Source: an uncultured Roseburia sp.
GTDB lineage: Bacteria; Bacillota; Clostridia; Lachnospirales; Lachnospiraceae
NCBI GenBank assembly: GCA_900542495.1
Contig: UQNW01000019.1
Span: 9,116 to 73,115, forward strand
Length of the DNA: 64,000 nt
Direction: 5' to 3'
Shown: piece by piece, positions 8,373 to 15,659 of the stretch
Numbering within the stretch: the first letter of the stretch is position 1
Layout of the letters: the number at the start of each line of letters is the position of its first letter
Translations under genes and position numbers: made by a program
The notes under the pieces: generated by a model
The model's database searches: none
What the model saw: only the letters and a program-made list of their open reading frames with translations
What the model was told of the DNA's origin: nothing

Positions 8373-9353
8373 ATGACATTATTATTGACGTTTATCCAGA
8401 AGGCAATCGGACAGGGTGTTGCCATTTTATTTGGTGCATCCGGTGAAATTGTCACAGAAAAATCCGGTAACTTAAACCTTGGAATCCCGGGTATTATGTA
8501 CATGGGCGGTATTGCCGGACTTATGGGTGCATTTTTCTATGAAAAAAGTACCGAGACACCAAATGGTGTGATCGGGCTGTTTGTCTCCCTGTTATGCACA
8601 TTGATCGCATCTGCATTTGGCGGTCTGATTTACAGTTTCCTGACGATCACACTGCGCGCAAACCAGAATGTGGTAGGTCTTGCACTGACGACTTTTGGTG
8701 TTGGATTCGGTAATTTCTTTGGTGGTTCTATCTCCAAATTAGCAGGTGGTGTCGGACAGATCTCTGTTCAGACAACAGCAGCAGCATACCGCACAACGAT
8801 TCCCGGCTTATCCCAAATTCCGGTGATCGGTACGTTATTATTCTCATATGGATTTTTAACTTATCTGTCAATTATTGTGGCAGTTGTGATGACTTATTTT
8901 TTGAAAAAAACAAGAAAAGGACTGAATCTTAGGGCTGTCGGTGAAAGCCCGGCAACTGCGGATGCAGCAGGTATCAATGTTTCCAAATACAAATACGTTG
9001 CTACGGTAACCGGTGCAGCAATCGCAGGTCTTGGTGGACTTTATTTTGTTATGGAATATCTTGGCGGTACGTGGTCAAATAACGGATTTGGTGACCGTGG
9101 CTGGCTTGCAATCGCACTTGTTATCCTTGCACTCTGGAATCCGGATCATGCGATCTGGGGCTCATTTGTCTTCGGTGGATTATACATTCTGTATATTTAC
9201 CTTCCGGGATTAAACAGAGCAACACAGGAACTTGTAAAGATGCTGCCATATGTTGTGACGATCATTGTACTGATTATCACAAGCAAGCGGAATAAACAGG
9301 AAAATCAGCCGCCGGCAAGTCTCGGTGAGGCATATTTCCGTGAGGAACGATAA
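8373..9353 (+). CDS. Nucleoside-type ABC transporter permease 2 (NupQ/BmpD-like)
   Basis: 326 residues with about eight membrane segments. LFGASGEIVTEKSGNLNLGI near residue 20 and LRAVGESPATADAAGIN near residue 190 match the second-permease subtype. It begins one base after the stop of permease 1, with AAGGAG (in the 3' end of permease 1) as its ribosome site, and a terminator follows at 9364. The four-gene set is complete, so the importer is probably functional. Confidence 0.92.
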   Translation: MTLLLTFIQKAIGQGVAILFGASGEIVTEKSGNLNLGIPGIMYMGGIAGLMGAFFYEKSTETPNGVIGLFVSLLCTLIASAFGGLIYSFLTITLRANQNVVGLALTTFGVGFGNFFGGSISKLAGGVGQISVQTTAAAYRTTIPGLSQIPVIGTLLFSYGFLTYLSIIVAVVMTYFLKKTRKGLNLRAVGESPATADAAGINVSKYKYVATVTGAAIAGLGGLYFVMEYLGGTWSNNGFGDRGWLAIALVILALWNPDHAIWGSFVFGGLYILYIYLPGLNRATQELVKMLPYVVTIIVLIITSKRNKQENQPPASLGEAYFREER

Positions 9354-9363
9354 GAAGAACAGG

Positions 9364-9406
9364 AAAAAGGGAAGCGAAGCCGCTTATGGTGTCCGCCTCC
9401 CTTTTT
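9364..9406 (+). terminator. Intrinsic terminator of the ABC operon
   Basis: AAAAAGGGA pairs with TCCCTTTTT around an interior GCG/CGC helix. The T-run is part of the 3' arm. It lies ten bases beyond the last permease stop codon. Confidence 0.8.
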
Positions 9407-9533
9407 ACTTTTATAAATAACTGGAAAAGTACGTAAATTCATGCTATATTATACTTGCGTCTAAAAGGTACATCGTGATAAGATATTAGATAGACTGCAT
9501 TACGGCAAAATGAGATTTTACAGAAGATCTGCA

Positions 9534-9556
9534 TTTTGCTTAGCGAAACAAGGAGG
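9534..9556 (+). promoter_or_regulatory. Hairpin plus Shine-Dalgarno module before glnS
   Basis: TTTTGC-TTA-GCGAAA (one T-G pair) followed by CAAGGAGG, ATATT and the ATG at 9562. Same architecture and spacing as the module at 4326-4348. A possible extended -10 (TGCTATATT) lies at 9443-9450, but the -35 is poor. No T-box elements are present in the 208-base gap. Confidence 0.6.
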
Positions 9557-9561
9557 ATATT

Positions 9562-11253
9562 ATGGAAAACGAAACTGTCTCTAAGAATTTTATTGAGCAG
9601 ATGATTGATAAAGATATCGAGGAAGGACATTGTAAAGAAGTCCATACGAGATTTCCACCGGAACCAAATGGTTACCTTCACATCGGACATGCAAAGTCCA
9701 TTCTTTTAAATTATGGACTGGCACAGAAATACGGCGGAAAGTTCAATCTTCGATTTGATGATACAAACCCTACAAAAGAAAAAACAGAATTTGTAGAGGC
9801 AATCCAGTCTGATATCGAATGGCTTGGAGCTGACTGGGAAGACAGACTTTTCTTTGCATCTGATTACTTTGACCAGATGTATGAAGGTGCTGTAAAGCTG
9901 ATCAAAAAAGGAAAAGCATATGTATCCGATCTCTCCGCAGAGCAGATCCGCGAATACAGGGGAACTTTGACGGAACCTGGAAAGGAAGATCCGTACAGCA
10001 CACGTTCTATTGAAGAAAACCTTGCATTATTTGAAGATATGAAGAATGGCAAATTTGCAGACGGAGAGAAAGTGCTTCGTGCAAGAATTGATATGGCATC
10101 TTCTAATATCAATATGAGAGACCCGGTTATTTACCGTGTGGCACATATGACACATCACAGAACCGGTGATAAATGGTGCATCTATCCAATGTACGATTAT
10201 GCACATCCAATCGAGGATGCGATTGAGGGAATTACCCACTCTATCTGTACTTTGGAGTTCGAAGACCACAGACCACTTTATAACTGGGTTGTTGAGGAAG
10301 TCGGCAAAGATATGATCCCGAATAAGGACGAGATGCCGCCAAGACAGATTGAGTTTGCAAAATTATATTTGACAAATGTAGTAACAGGTAAGCGTTATAT
10401 CAAGCGTCTGGTAGAGGAAGGTATTGTGGACGGATGGGATGATCCTCGTCTCGTTTCCATTGCAGCATTAAGAAGAAGAGGATTCACACCGGAATCCATT
10501 AAGATGTTTGTAGAGCTTTGCGGAATTTCAAAGGCAAACAGTTCCGTAGATTATGCAATGCTTGAGTACTGTATCCGTGAGGATCTGAAATTAAAGAAAC
10601 CACGTATGATGGCAATTCTTGATCCGGTCAAGGTAGTGATCGATAATTATCCGGAAGGACAGATCGAATATCTCGATGTTGTGAACAACCTTGAGAATGA
10701 GGAACTTGGCAGCAGAAAAGTACCATTTGGCAGAGAGATTTATATTGACCGTGAGGACTTTATGGAAGAACCACCGAAAAAGTATTTCCGTATGTTCCCG
10801 GGCAACGAAGTTCGTCTTATGAATGCATATTTTGTAACATGTAATAGCTTTGTGAAAGACGAATATGGTAAGGTAACAGAGATTCACTGTACTTATGATC
10901 CGGCTTCCCGTGGTGGAAACAGCCCGGACGGACGTAAGGTAAAAGGAACGATTCAGTGGGTATCTGCAGAGAAGAATGTAAAAGCAGAGATTCGTTTATA
11001 TGAGAATATCGTGGATGAGGAAAAAGGTGTATACAATGAGGACGGAAGTCTGAACTTAAATCCAAATTCACTGACTGTATTAAAGGACTGCTATGTAGAG
11101 GAAAATCTTGCAGACGCGAAAGCTTATGACAGCTTCCAGTTTGTGCGTCAGGGATTCTTCTGCGTAGACGCAAAAGATTCTACACCGGAACATCTCGTAT
11201 TTAACCGGATCGTTTCGCTGAAGAGTTCATTTAAATTGCCGTCAAATAACTAA
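9562..11253 (+). CDS. glnS: Glutamine--tRNA ligase
   Basis: 563 residues, the usual length. The class I signature is PPEPNGYLHIGHAKS (residues 33-47, HIGH motif), followed by the GlnRS-typical RFDDTNPTKE. The later loop reads VVTGKRYIKRLVEEG, where E. coli has VMSKRKLNLLV, so the KMSKS-type loop has a TGKR variant. GWDDPRLVSIAALRRRG is diagnostic of GlnRS/GluRS class enzymes of the Gln type. The C-terminal anticodon-binding beta barrels are present to the end. It charges tRNA-Gln with glutamine directly. It appears to be transcribed from its own weak promoter after the ABC terminator. Confidence 0.96.
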   Translation: MENETVSKNFIEQMIDKDIEEGHCKEVHTRFPPEPNGYLHIGHAKSILLNYGLAQKYGGKFNLRFDDTNPTKEKTEFVEAIQSDIEWLGADWEDRLFFASDYFDQMYEGAVKLIKKGKAYVSDLSAEQIREYRGTLTEPGKEDPYSTRSIEENLALFEDMKNGKFADGEKVLRARIDMASSNINMRDPVIYRVAHMTHHRTGDKWCIYPMYDYAHPIEDAIEGITHSICTLEFEDHRPLYNWVVEEVGKDMIPNKDEMPPRQIEFAKLYLTNVVTGKRYIKRLVEEGIVDGWDDPRLVSIAALRRRGFTPESIKMFVELCGISKANSSVDYAMLEYCIREDLKLKKPRMMAILDPVKVVIDNYPEGQIEYLDVVNNLENEELGSRKVPFGREIYIDREDFMEEPPKKYFRMFPGNEVRLMNAYFVTCNSFVKDEYGKVTEIHCTYDPASRGGNSPDGRKVKGTIQWVSAEKNVKAEIRLYENIVDEEKGVYNEDGSLNLNPNSLTVLKDCYVEENLADAKAYDSFQFVRQGFFCVDAKDSTPEHLVFNRIVSLKSSFKLPSNN

Positions 11254-11293
11254 TTTACGATCAAGAAAAGCAGTCAATATTGGAGGAACGGAT

Positions 11294-12148
11294 ATGAATT
11301 TATTCAAGGGACTGGAAAAGTTCGGTCTGAAGACAGAGGGTACAGAAAATCTGTTTGAAGAAGAAAAAAGAACCAGTGCATCAACAGAGCAGGGAGAGGC
11401 AAAAGAAGAAATACCTTCTGAGGAATCATTTCTGTTAGAAAAATCAGTGCGCTGCACTGTGTGCGATAAAGTGTTCAAAACAAAAATGATCAAAAACGGA
11501 AGAGTGAAACGTCTCGAACCGGATTTTGATCTGAGACCAAGATTTATGTATATTGATACTTTAAAATATGATGTTGCATCATGTCCAAACTGCGGTTATA
11601 CAGCAATGAACCGCTACTTTGAACATCTGTCATCGGTTCAGATCAAACTGATCAAAGAGAAAATATGTGCAAATTTTAAGCCGACTGGTGAAGAACCGGC
11701 GGTATATGATTATGATACGGCAATCAACCGTTACAAACTCGCACTGTTTAATACTCTTGTAAAAAAAGGAAAAGCAAGTGAGAAGGCATATACCTGTCTT
11801 AAGATTTCATGGCTCTATCGTGGAAAGTTAGAGGGCATGGACGAGAAGGATGCTTCGCTGGAACAGGAACGCAGGGAGTGTCTGGAGCAGCAGGAGGCAT
11901 TTTATAATCAGGCTTATGAAGGCTTTTTAAAGGCTGTATCCACAGAGATGTTCCCAATGTGCGGCATGGATCAGACAACGGTAGATTATCTGCTTGCTGC
12001 AATGTCAAAGCATTTCAAACGTTACGATACTGCGTCCAAATGTATTTCCAGGATCATGTCTACAAGCTCTGCTTCTAAGAAGATGAAGGATCGTGCATTT
12101 GATCTGAAAGAGGAGATCATCCGGGAAATTAAGGATTCCAAAGCGTAA
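11294..12148 (+). CDS. DUF2225 family protein, probable metal-binding
   Basis: 284 residues, soluble. After a charged N-terminus the DUF2225 core starts near residue 51 (VRCTVCDKVF), and a second pair occurs in SCPNCGYTAMNRYF near residue 95, so four cysteines can form a zinc site. The middle and C-terminal parts are helical and resemble tetratricopeptide-like repeats (YKLALFNTLVKKGKAS, YNQAYEGFLKAV). The family is widespread in Firmicutes and without known function. The start at 11294 has GGAGG upstream. It lies 40 bases downstream of glnS and is probably cotranscribed with it. Confidence 0.8.
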   Translation: MNLFKGLEKFGLKTEGTENLFEEEKRTSASTEQGEAKEEIPSEESFLLEKSVRCTVCDKVFKTKMIKNGRVKRLEPDFDLRPRFMYIDTLKYDVASCPNCGYTAMNRYFEHLSSVQIKLIKEKICANFKPTGEEPAVYDYDTAINRYKLALFNTLVKKGKASEKAYTCLKISWLYRGKLEGMDEKDASLEQERRECLEQQEAFYNQAYEGFLKAVSTEMFPMCGMDQTTVDYLLAAMSKHFKRYDTASKCISRIMSTSSASKKMKDRAFDLKEEIIREIKDSKA

Positions 12149-12203
12149 AAGGCGGCAGGGGAAGATCAGACATCAAGAATTGGCAAAGAGTAAGAGGATT
12201 GCA

Positions 12204-13682
12204 ATGAACGAGATTATGATTGATCTGCAGGGGGGCGCGAAAGCGCCCCTTTATGAAAAAATATATGAATATATCAAAAATGAGATTGTTGACGGTAAGA
12301 TTTCCAAAGGGGAAAAATTACCGTCAACCCGTTTATTGGCAAAAAATCTGTCCGTGAGCCGCAGTACGGTGGAACTGGCATATGACCAGCTTTTGGCAGA
12401 GGGTTATATTGAAGCAGAGCCATACCGCGGTTACTTTGTGTGTGATATTGAAGCACTCTACCAGTTGGAACAGCAGAGCCATATGCAGGAAAAACTGCAG
12501 GCAGGGCAGGACTGGCAGCCGGGATGGAAAACTGAGATAAAACATGGAGCAGGATCTTCAAAACAGAAGGAAATTGATTTTTCCCCTTACACGATCGATA
12601 CGCAGAATTTTCCGTACAATGTCTGGCGGAAACTGCATAAAAATGTCCTGCTTGATGACAGGGAAGAAATTCTTTTGTCGGGAGATGGACAGGGAGATTA
12701 CGAACTGCGCATGGCAATTGCAGATTATCTTCATCAGGCAAGAGGTGTGAATTGTGTCGCAGAACAGATCATAATCGGCGCAGGTAATGAATATTTAGAA
12801 CTTCTGCTTGCGCAGGTGTTAGGGGAAAAGAAGACCGTACTGATGGATGATCCGACTTATCTGCAGGCGTACCGCACTTTTTCCAATATGGGTTATCTGG
12901 TGAAAAATATTCCGGCAGAGCAGGTGAGTATGTCAATCGAGGCGGTGCGCAGGGAAAACGCAGATATCTTATATGTTATGCCGTCACACCAGTTTCCTTT
13001 GGGAACAGTCATGCCTTTAAAACAGCGGCTGGAACTTTTAAAATGGGCATCGGAGAAAGAAGGCAGATATCTGATCGAGGATGATCATGACAGTGAGTAC
13101 CGTTATAAAGGAAAGCCGATCCCGTCACTGCAGAGTATCGATCACGAGGAAAAGGTGATATATCTGGGTACTTTTTCAAAAAGTATTGCGCCGTCCCTGC
13201 GAATTAGCTACATGGTTCTTCCGTTGCATTTGTTAAAAAAATATCAGGAATCATGCAGCTTCTATTCCACAACCGTTTCGAAGATTCAGCAGGAAGTATT
13301 GCGGGAATTCATCCGGGGAGGATACTTTGGCAGACATTTAAATAAAATGCGTGGAATTTATAAAAACAAGCATGATTTTTTAGTCGGCGAATTGAAGAAA
13401 AAAAACTGGGTGGAGAATATTGCAGGGGATAATGCAGGACTGCATGTGCTTGTGCAGGTGAACACAACGCTTACAGAGGAAGAAATCTGTAAAAAAGCCT
13501 CAGAGCGCGGAATTCGTCTTATGGGTATCAGAGAGCATTATATTCACACTCCGCCGGAGGGAAAACCGGTACTCTTGTTAGGATATGGAAAACCGGACGA
13601 ACAGGAAATACAAAAAGGACTGGAAGTGCTTGAAAGTATTATAAGCAATCATGAAAAAGAAAACTGTACAAACGAAATATGA
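12204..13682 (+). CDS. MocR/PdxR-type GntR-family regulator with aminotransferase-like domain
   Basis: 492 residues from ATG 12204. This start is preferred to the upstream TTG at 12180 because AAGAGG lies 7 bases before it. An N-terminal winged helix (PLYEKIYEYIKNEIVDGKI ... STVELAYDQLLAEGYIE) is fused to a fold-type I PLP domain. The PLP lysine is in TFSKSIAPSLRISY near residue 336, and DDPTYLQAY and EDDHDSEYRY are also typical. Such proteins sense PLP or amino compounds; the target gene is not evident here. The last codons come from the palindromic element at 13665, so the natural C-terminus has probably been changed by its insertion. A GC hairpin sits 28 bases inside the coding region. Confidence 0.88.
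   Translation: MNEIMIDLQGGAKAPLYEKIYEYIKNEIVDGKISKGEKLPSTRLLAKNLSVSRSTVELAYDQLLAEGYIEAEPYRGYFVCDIEALYQLEQQSHMQEKLQAGQDWQPGWKTEIKHGAGSSKQKEIDFSPYTIDTQNFPYNVWRKLHKNVLLDDREEILLSGDGQGDYELRMAIADYLHQARGVNCVAEQIIIGAGNEYLELLLAQVLGEKKTVLMDDPTYLQAYRTFSNMGYLVKNIPAEQVSMSIEAVRRENADILYVMPSHQFPLGTVMPLKQRLELLKWASEKEGRYLIEDDHDSEYRYKGKPIPSLQSIDHEEKVIYLGTFSKSIAPSLRISYMVLPLHLLKKYQESCSFYSTTVSKIQQEVLREFIRGGYFGRHLNKMRGIYKNKHDFLVGELKKKNWVENIAGDNAGLHVLVQVNTTLTEEEICKKASERGIRLMGIREHYIHTPPEGKPVLLLGYGKPDEQEIQKGLEVLESIISNHEKENCTNEI
12232..12249 (+). promoter_or_regulatory. Start-proximal GNRA-capped hairpin inside the MocR gene
   Basis: GGGGCGC-GAAA-GCGCCCC: a 7-bp all-GC stem closed by a GAAA tetraloop, inside codons 10-16, preceded by a run of G. 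It is an extreme GC island in AT-rich DNA. It could hinder early elongation or initiation; no function is shown. Confidence 0.5.
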
Positions 13683-13740
13683 TATTCCTGTTCGCAAAGC
13701 TCACAAAGGAAATCATATTTGTTTGTACGATTTTTCTTTT
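13665..13740 (+). repeat. Palindromic repeat element, copy A, with terminator-like T tract
   Basis: An imperfect 64-bp palindrome: left arm TGTACAAACGAAATATGATA onward, right arm ending ATCATATTTGTTTGTAC at 13728, followed by a T-rich tail to 13740. It overlaps the last codons of the MocR gene and acts as its probable terminator. Its reverse complement matches copy B (15578-15642) along nearly the whole length, including the central CCTTTGTGAG and GCGAACAGGAA. Confidence 0.8.
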
Positions 13741-13838
13741 TATTTATGCAGTGACTGACTTGTGCACAGACTTTGATATCTGCCCTGCTTTATGTTATGA
13801 ATGTAGCTACAAAATCTGCCTGATTTACGATATATAAA

Positions 13839-13866
13839 TTGACAAGTTACATATATGATATAAGAT
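13839..13866 (+). promoter_or_regulatory. Probable promoter for the 33-residue peptide gene
   Basis: TTGACA (13839-13844), a 16-base spacer and TAAGAT (13861-13866), 36 bases upstream of the small ORF. The same TTGACA-16-TAAGAT layout is seen in front of argG. Confidence 0.5.
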
Positions 13867-13901
13867 ATTATTATACAAATCGTAAGTTGGAGGAAACTTA
13901 T

Positions 13902-14003
13902 ATGTTTGATTTTATTATTAATCTATTTGCTGAGATTGCTGATTTCTTTATTACTTTTTGGGCAGACAATGTTATTGATAAGTTTGCGAAAAGAAAGAAG
14001 TAA
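13902..14003 (+). CDS. Small amphipathic membrane-active-type peptide (33 residues)
   Basis: Begins MFDFIINLFAEIADFF and ends with a basic tail KFAKRKK. GGAGG lies 9 bases upstream of the ATG and a promoter-like sequence is 36 bases before it, so expression is plausible. Residues 3-20 form a strongly hydrophobic helix with acids on one face. Short proteins of this kind with a basic C-terminus occur widely in Firmicutes; some are type I toxin or membrane-associated peptides. No antisense RNA or partner can be shown from sequence alone. Absolute function unknown. Confidence 0.55.
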   Translation: MFDFIINLFAEIADFFITFWADNVIDKFAKRKK

Positions 14004-14078
14004 CTTCCAGTCTGTTTTACGTAGGTATTTTTGCCATTGAGGCTTAAATATAAATATTTATTTTAAGGAGAGTGCTTT

Positions 14079-14114
14079 TTGATCAAGTACAACACAATGG
14101 AGATTGTAGCGTAA
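14079..14114 (+). CDS. Putative 11-codon leader peptide upstream of the acetyltransferase remnant
   Basis: TTG start, reading MIKYNTMEIVA, stop at 14112-14114. AAGGAG (14065-14070) is 8 bases upstream of the TTG. The stop is followed after one base by a perfect 10-bp hairpin and then the next gene, which is the arrangement of ribosome-controlled attenuators. It is very short and could be chance. Confidence 0.35.
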   Translation: MIKYNTMEIVA

Positions 14115-14115
14115 C

Positions 14116-14151
14116 CGGGAGGTTGCGGATACAGTCAAACACAACCTCCCG
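14116..14151 (+). promoter_or_regulatory. Leader hairpin before the acetyltransferase remnant
   Basis: CGGGAGGTTG pairs perfectly with CAACCTCCCG, with a 16-base loop. The left arm contains GGGAGG, so the stem sequesters an SD-like sequence. There is no T-run. It may act together with the 11-codon ORF just upstream. Confidence 0.5.
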
Positions 14152-14195
14152 CAGGAATGCAGTTGAAGTTAACAACATTCAGGAGGAAATAAAGA

Positions 14196-14768
14196 ATGAA
14201 TAAAAATAACATTACAATACGTTTGGAGAAAAAAGAAGAATACCGAGAAGTAGAAAACCTTGTAAGAGAATCATTTTGGAATGTGTACCGTCCGGGTTGC
14301 CTGGAGCATTTTGTTCTGAATCAGTTGTGAAATAATCCTGACTTCATTGCAGAATTGGATTATGTGATGGAGCTTAATGGAAAGCTGATTGGACAGAACA
14401 TTTTCATGAAAGCGGTGATCAAGGCTGATGACGGGAGCAATATTCCAATCTTGACCATGGGGCCTATCTGCATCACACCAGAGCTTAAGAGAAATGGATA
14501 TGGCAAGGTGTTGCTGGACTATTCTCTTGATCAGGCTGCAAAGATGGGATTCGGTGCAGTGTGTTTTGAAGGTAACATTGACTTCTATGGAAAGAGTGGA
14601 TTCACCTATGCTAGCGAATTCGGTATTCGTTATCATGGACTTCCAGAGGGTGAAGAAGCATCGTTCTTCCTTTGCAAAGAGTTGATTCCGGGTTATTTAG
14701 ATGGCATAACTGGAGAGTATGAAACAACTACAGGAAAGATATTCCTGCGTGCTTATCCGCGGAAATAA
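14196..14768 (+). pseudogene. GNAT acetyltransferase, broken by a nonsense codon and a 3' fusion
   Basis: ATG 14196 follows AGGAGG. The frame reads MNKNNITIRLEKKEEY, then meets TGA at 14328-14330 (codon 45) and continues in the same frame from GAATTGGATTATG onward. The acetyl-CoA-binding core is clear: ILTMGPICITPELKRNGYGK, then GFGAVCFEGNIDFYGKSGF. The 3' end departs from the family near 14720, where the sequence joins the truncated phosphoesterase gene in another frame and ends at 14768. One point mutation plus a deletion therefore seem to have inactivated it. A downstream start at 14355 could still yield a 137-residue piece. Confidence 0.75.
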
Positions 14769-15426
14769 AGAAGAATATTGGATAACACATAGAAAGAATG
14801 CTTGTGAAATATGGAAAGATGGGAAAACAACAACAGGAATATTAAAATACGTATACAATCAACTAAATGACGATGACATTGATATGTTTGAAGCTATGCC
14901 AATAGAAATGACACTAAAATATGATGGATTGCCACGATTTACAATCTGCCATGGTTCTCCTTTCAAGGTCAATCAAAGCATGCGTCCAGACTATGAGTAT
15001 ATTGATAATTTGCTTGAGAATGTGCTGGGCAATCTGATAATATGTGGTCACTTTCATATTCAGACTGATTATGTTAGAAACAATGTTCGAGTAATCAATC
15101 CCGGTGCTGTAGGAGTGGCGTTACATAGTAATAGTTTAGCTCAATTCATGACACTTACTGGAAAGGACGGACATTGGGAACCTCAGTTTTTTTCTGTAGG
15201 CTATGACGTAGATAAGGTCATTAATGAAATGGAGGCAGAACGATTGAATTTTAAAGCCCCTGGTTGGTTTAGAATGACAAAAAATCTGTTAACTACTGGC
15301 GAAAAATCAATAGTTAACTTTATTTCAGAGGTGCAACAAGTTTATTACAAGGAGACAGGGATATCGGATTATAGATTAATTCCAGAAGCATTTTGGGATA
15401 AAACCCTGACTCGACTTGGAATATAA
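14719..15426 (+). pseudogene. Calcineurin-like metallophosphoesterase, 5' truncated
   Basis: 235 residues. The YfcE/MJ0936-type metal-binding blocks present are VLIRGNKEEYW (the GNH/K block, residue 14), CHGSP (residue 78) and CGHFHIQ (residue 113), then VINPGAVG. The first two metal-binding blocks (DxH and GDxxD), which should lie within about 50 residues before the GNH block, are missing; the upstream DNA is instead the end of the acetyltransferase remnant. No SD precedes 14719. It is read as a deletion-fusion remnant. A long C-terminal tail (residues 165-235) is unlike simple family members. Confidence 0.7.
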
Positions 15427-15474
15427 TGAATAACAGATTCCAGTTTTTGAAACTGAATAATAGGAAACTGCAAA

Positions 15475-15564
15475 ATGGTAAGAGAAATGCTTCCTCTTGC
15501 AGAAATATATGTGTATGAAGATGACAATACCAAGAGCAGATTTAACAAGTCATCCTCAGTGTAA
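15475..15564 (+). pseudogene. Acetyltransferase (GNAT) fragment
   Basis: A 29-residue ORF containing EMLPLAEIYVYEDDN, which resembles the middle of small GNAT proteins just before the acetyl-CoA loop. Nothing of the rest of the family remains. It ends 14 bases before repeat copy B. Confidence 0.4.
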
Positions 15565-15577
15565 ATGAAATAAAAAT

Positions 15578-15642
15578 GGTACAGACAAATACGACTTCCT
15601 TTGTGAGTTCTGCGAACAGGAACATCATATTTTGTCTGTACC
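15578..15642. repeat. Palindromic repeat element, copy B; bidirectional terminator for argG
   Basis: A 65-bp palindrome from GGTACAGAC to GTCTGTACC, flanked by AAAAAT on the left and ATTTTTATTTTT on the right, so it can terminate transcription from both sides, including argG on the minus strand. It is the inverted counterpart of copy A at 13665. Translated on the minus strand it encodes VQTKYDVPVRRTHKG, a read-through artefact rather than a protein. Confidence 0.8.
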
Positions 15643-15659
15643 ATTTTTATTTTTAAGAT

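Noticed and set aside
9407..9561. T-box leader for glnS
   Set aside because: No specifier stem or GGGTGGAACCGCG-type antiterminator; the same was checked for alaS.
14328..14330. TGA in the GNAT gene as a recoded selenocysteine
   Set aside because: No SECIS-like hairpin follows and the family has no cysteine there; the nearby truncation supports simple decay.
15369..15644. 91-residue minus-strand ORF
   Set aside because: It is translation of the palindromic element and of the antisense of the phosphoesterase remnant; the same peptide pattern is produced by copy A.
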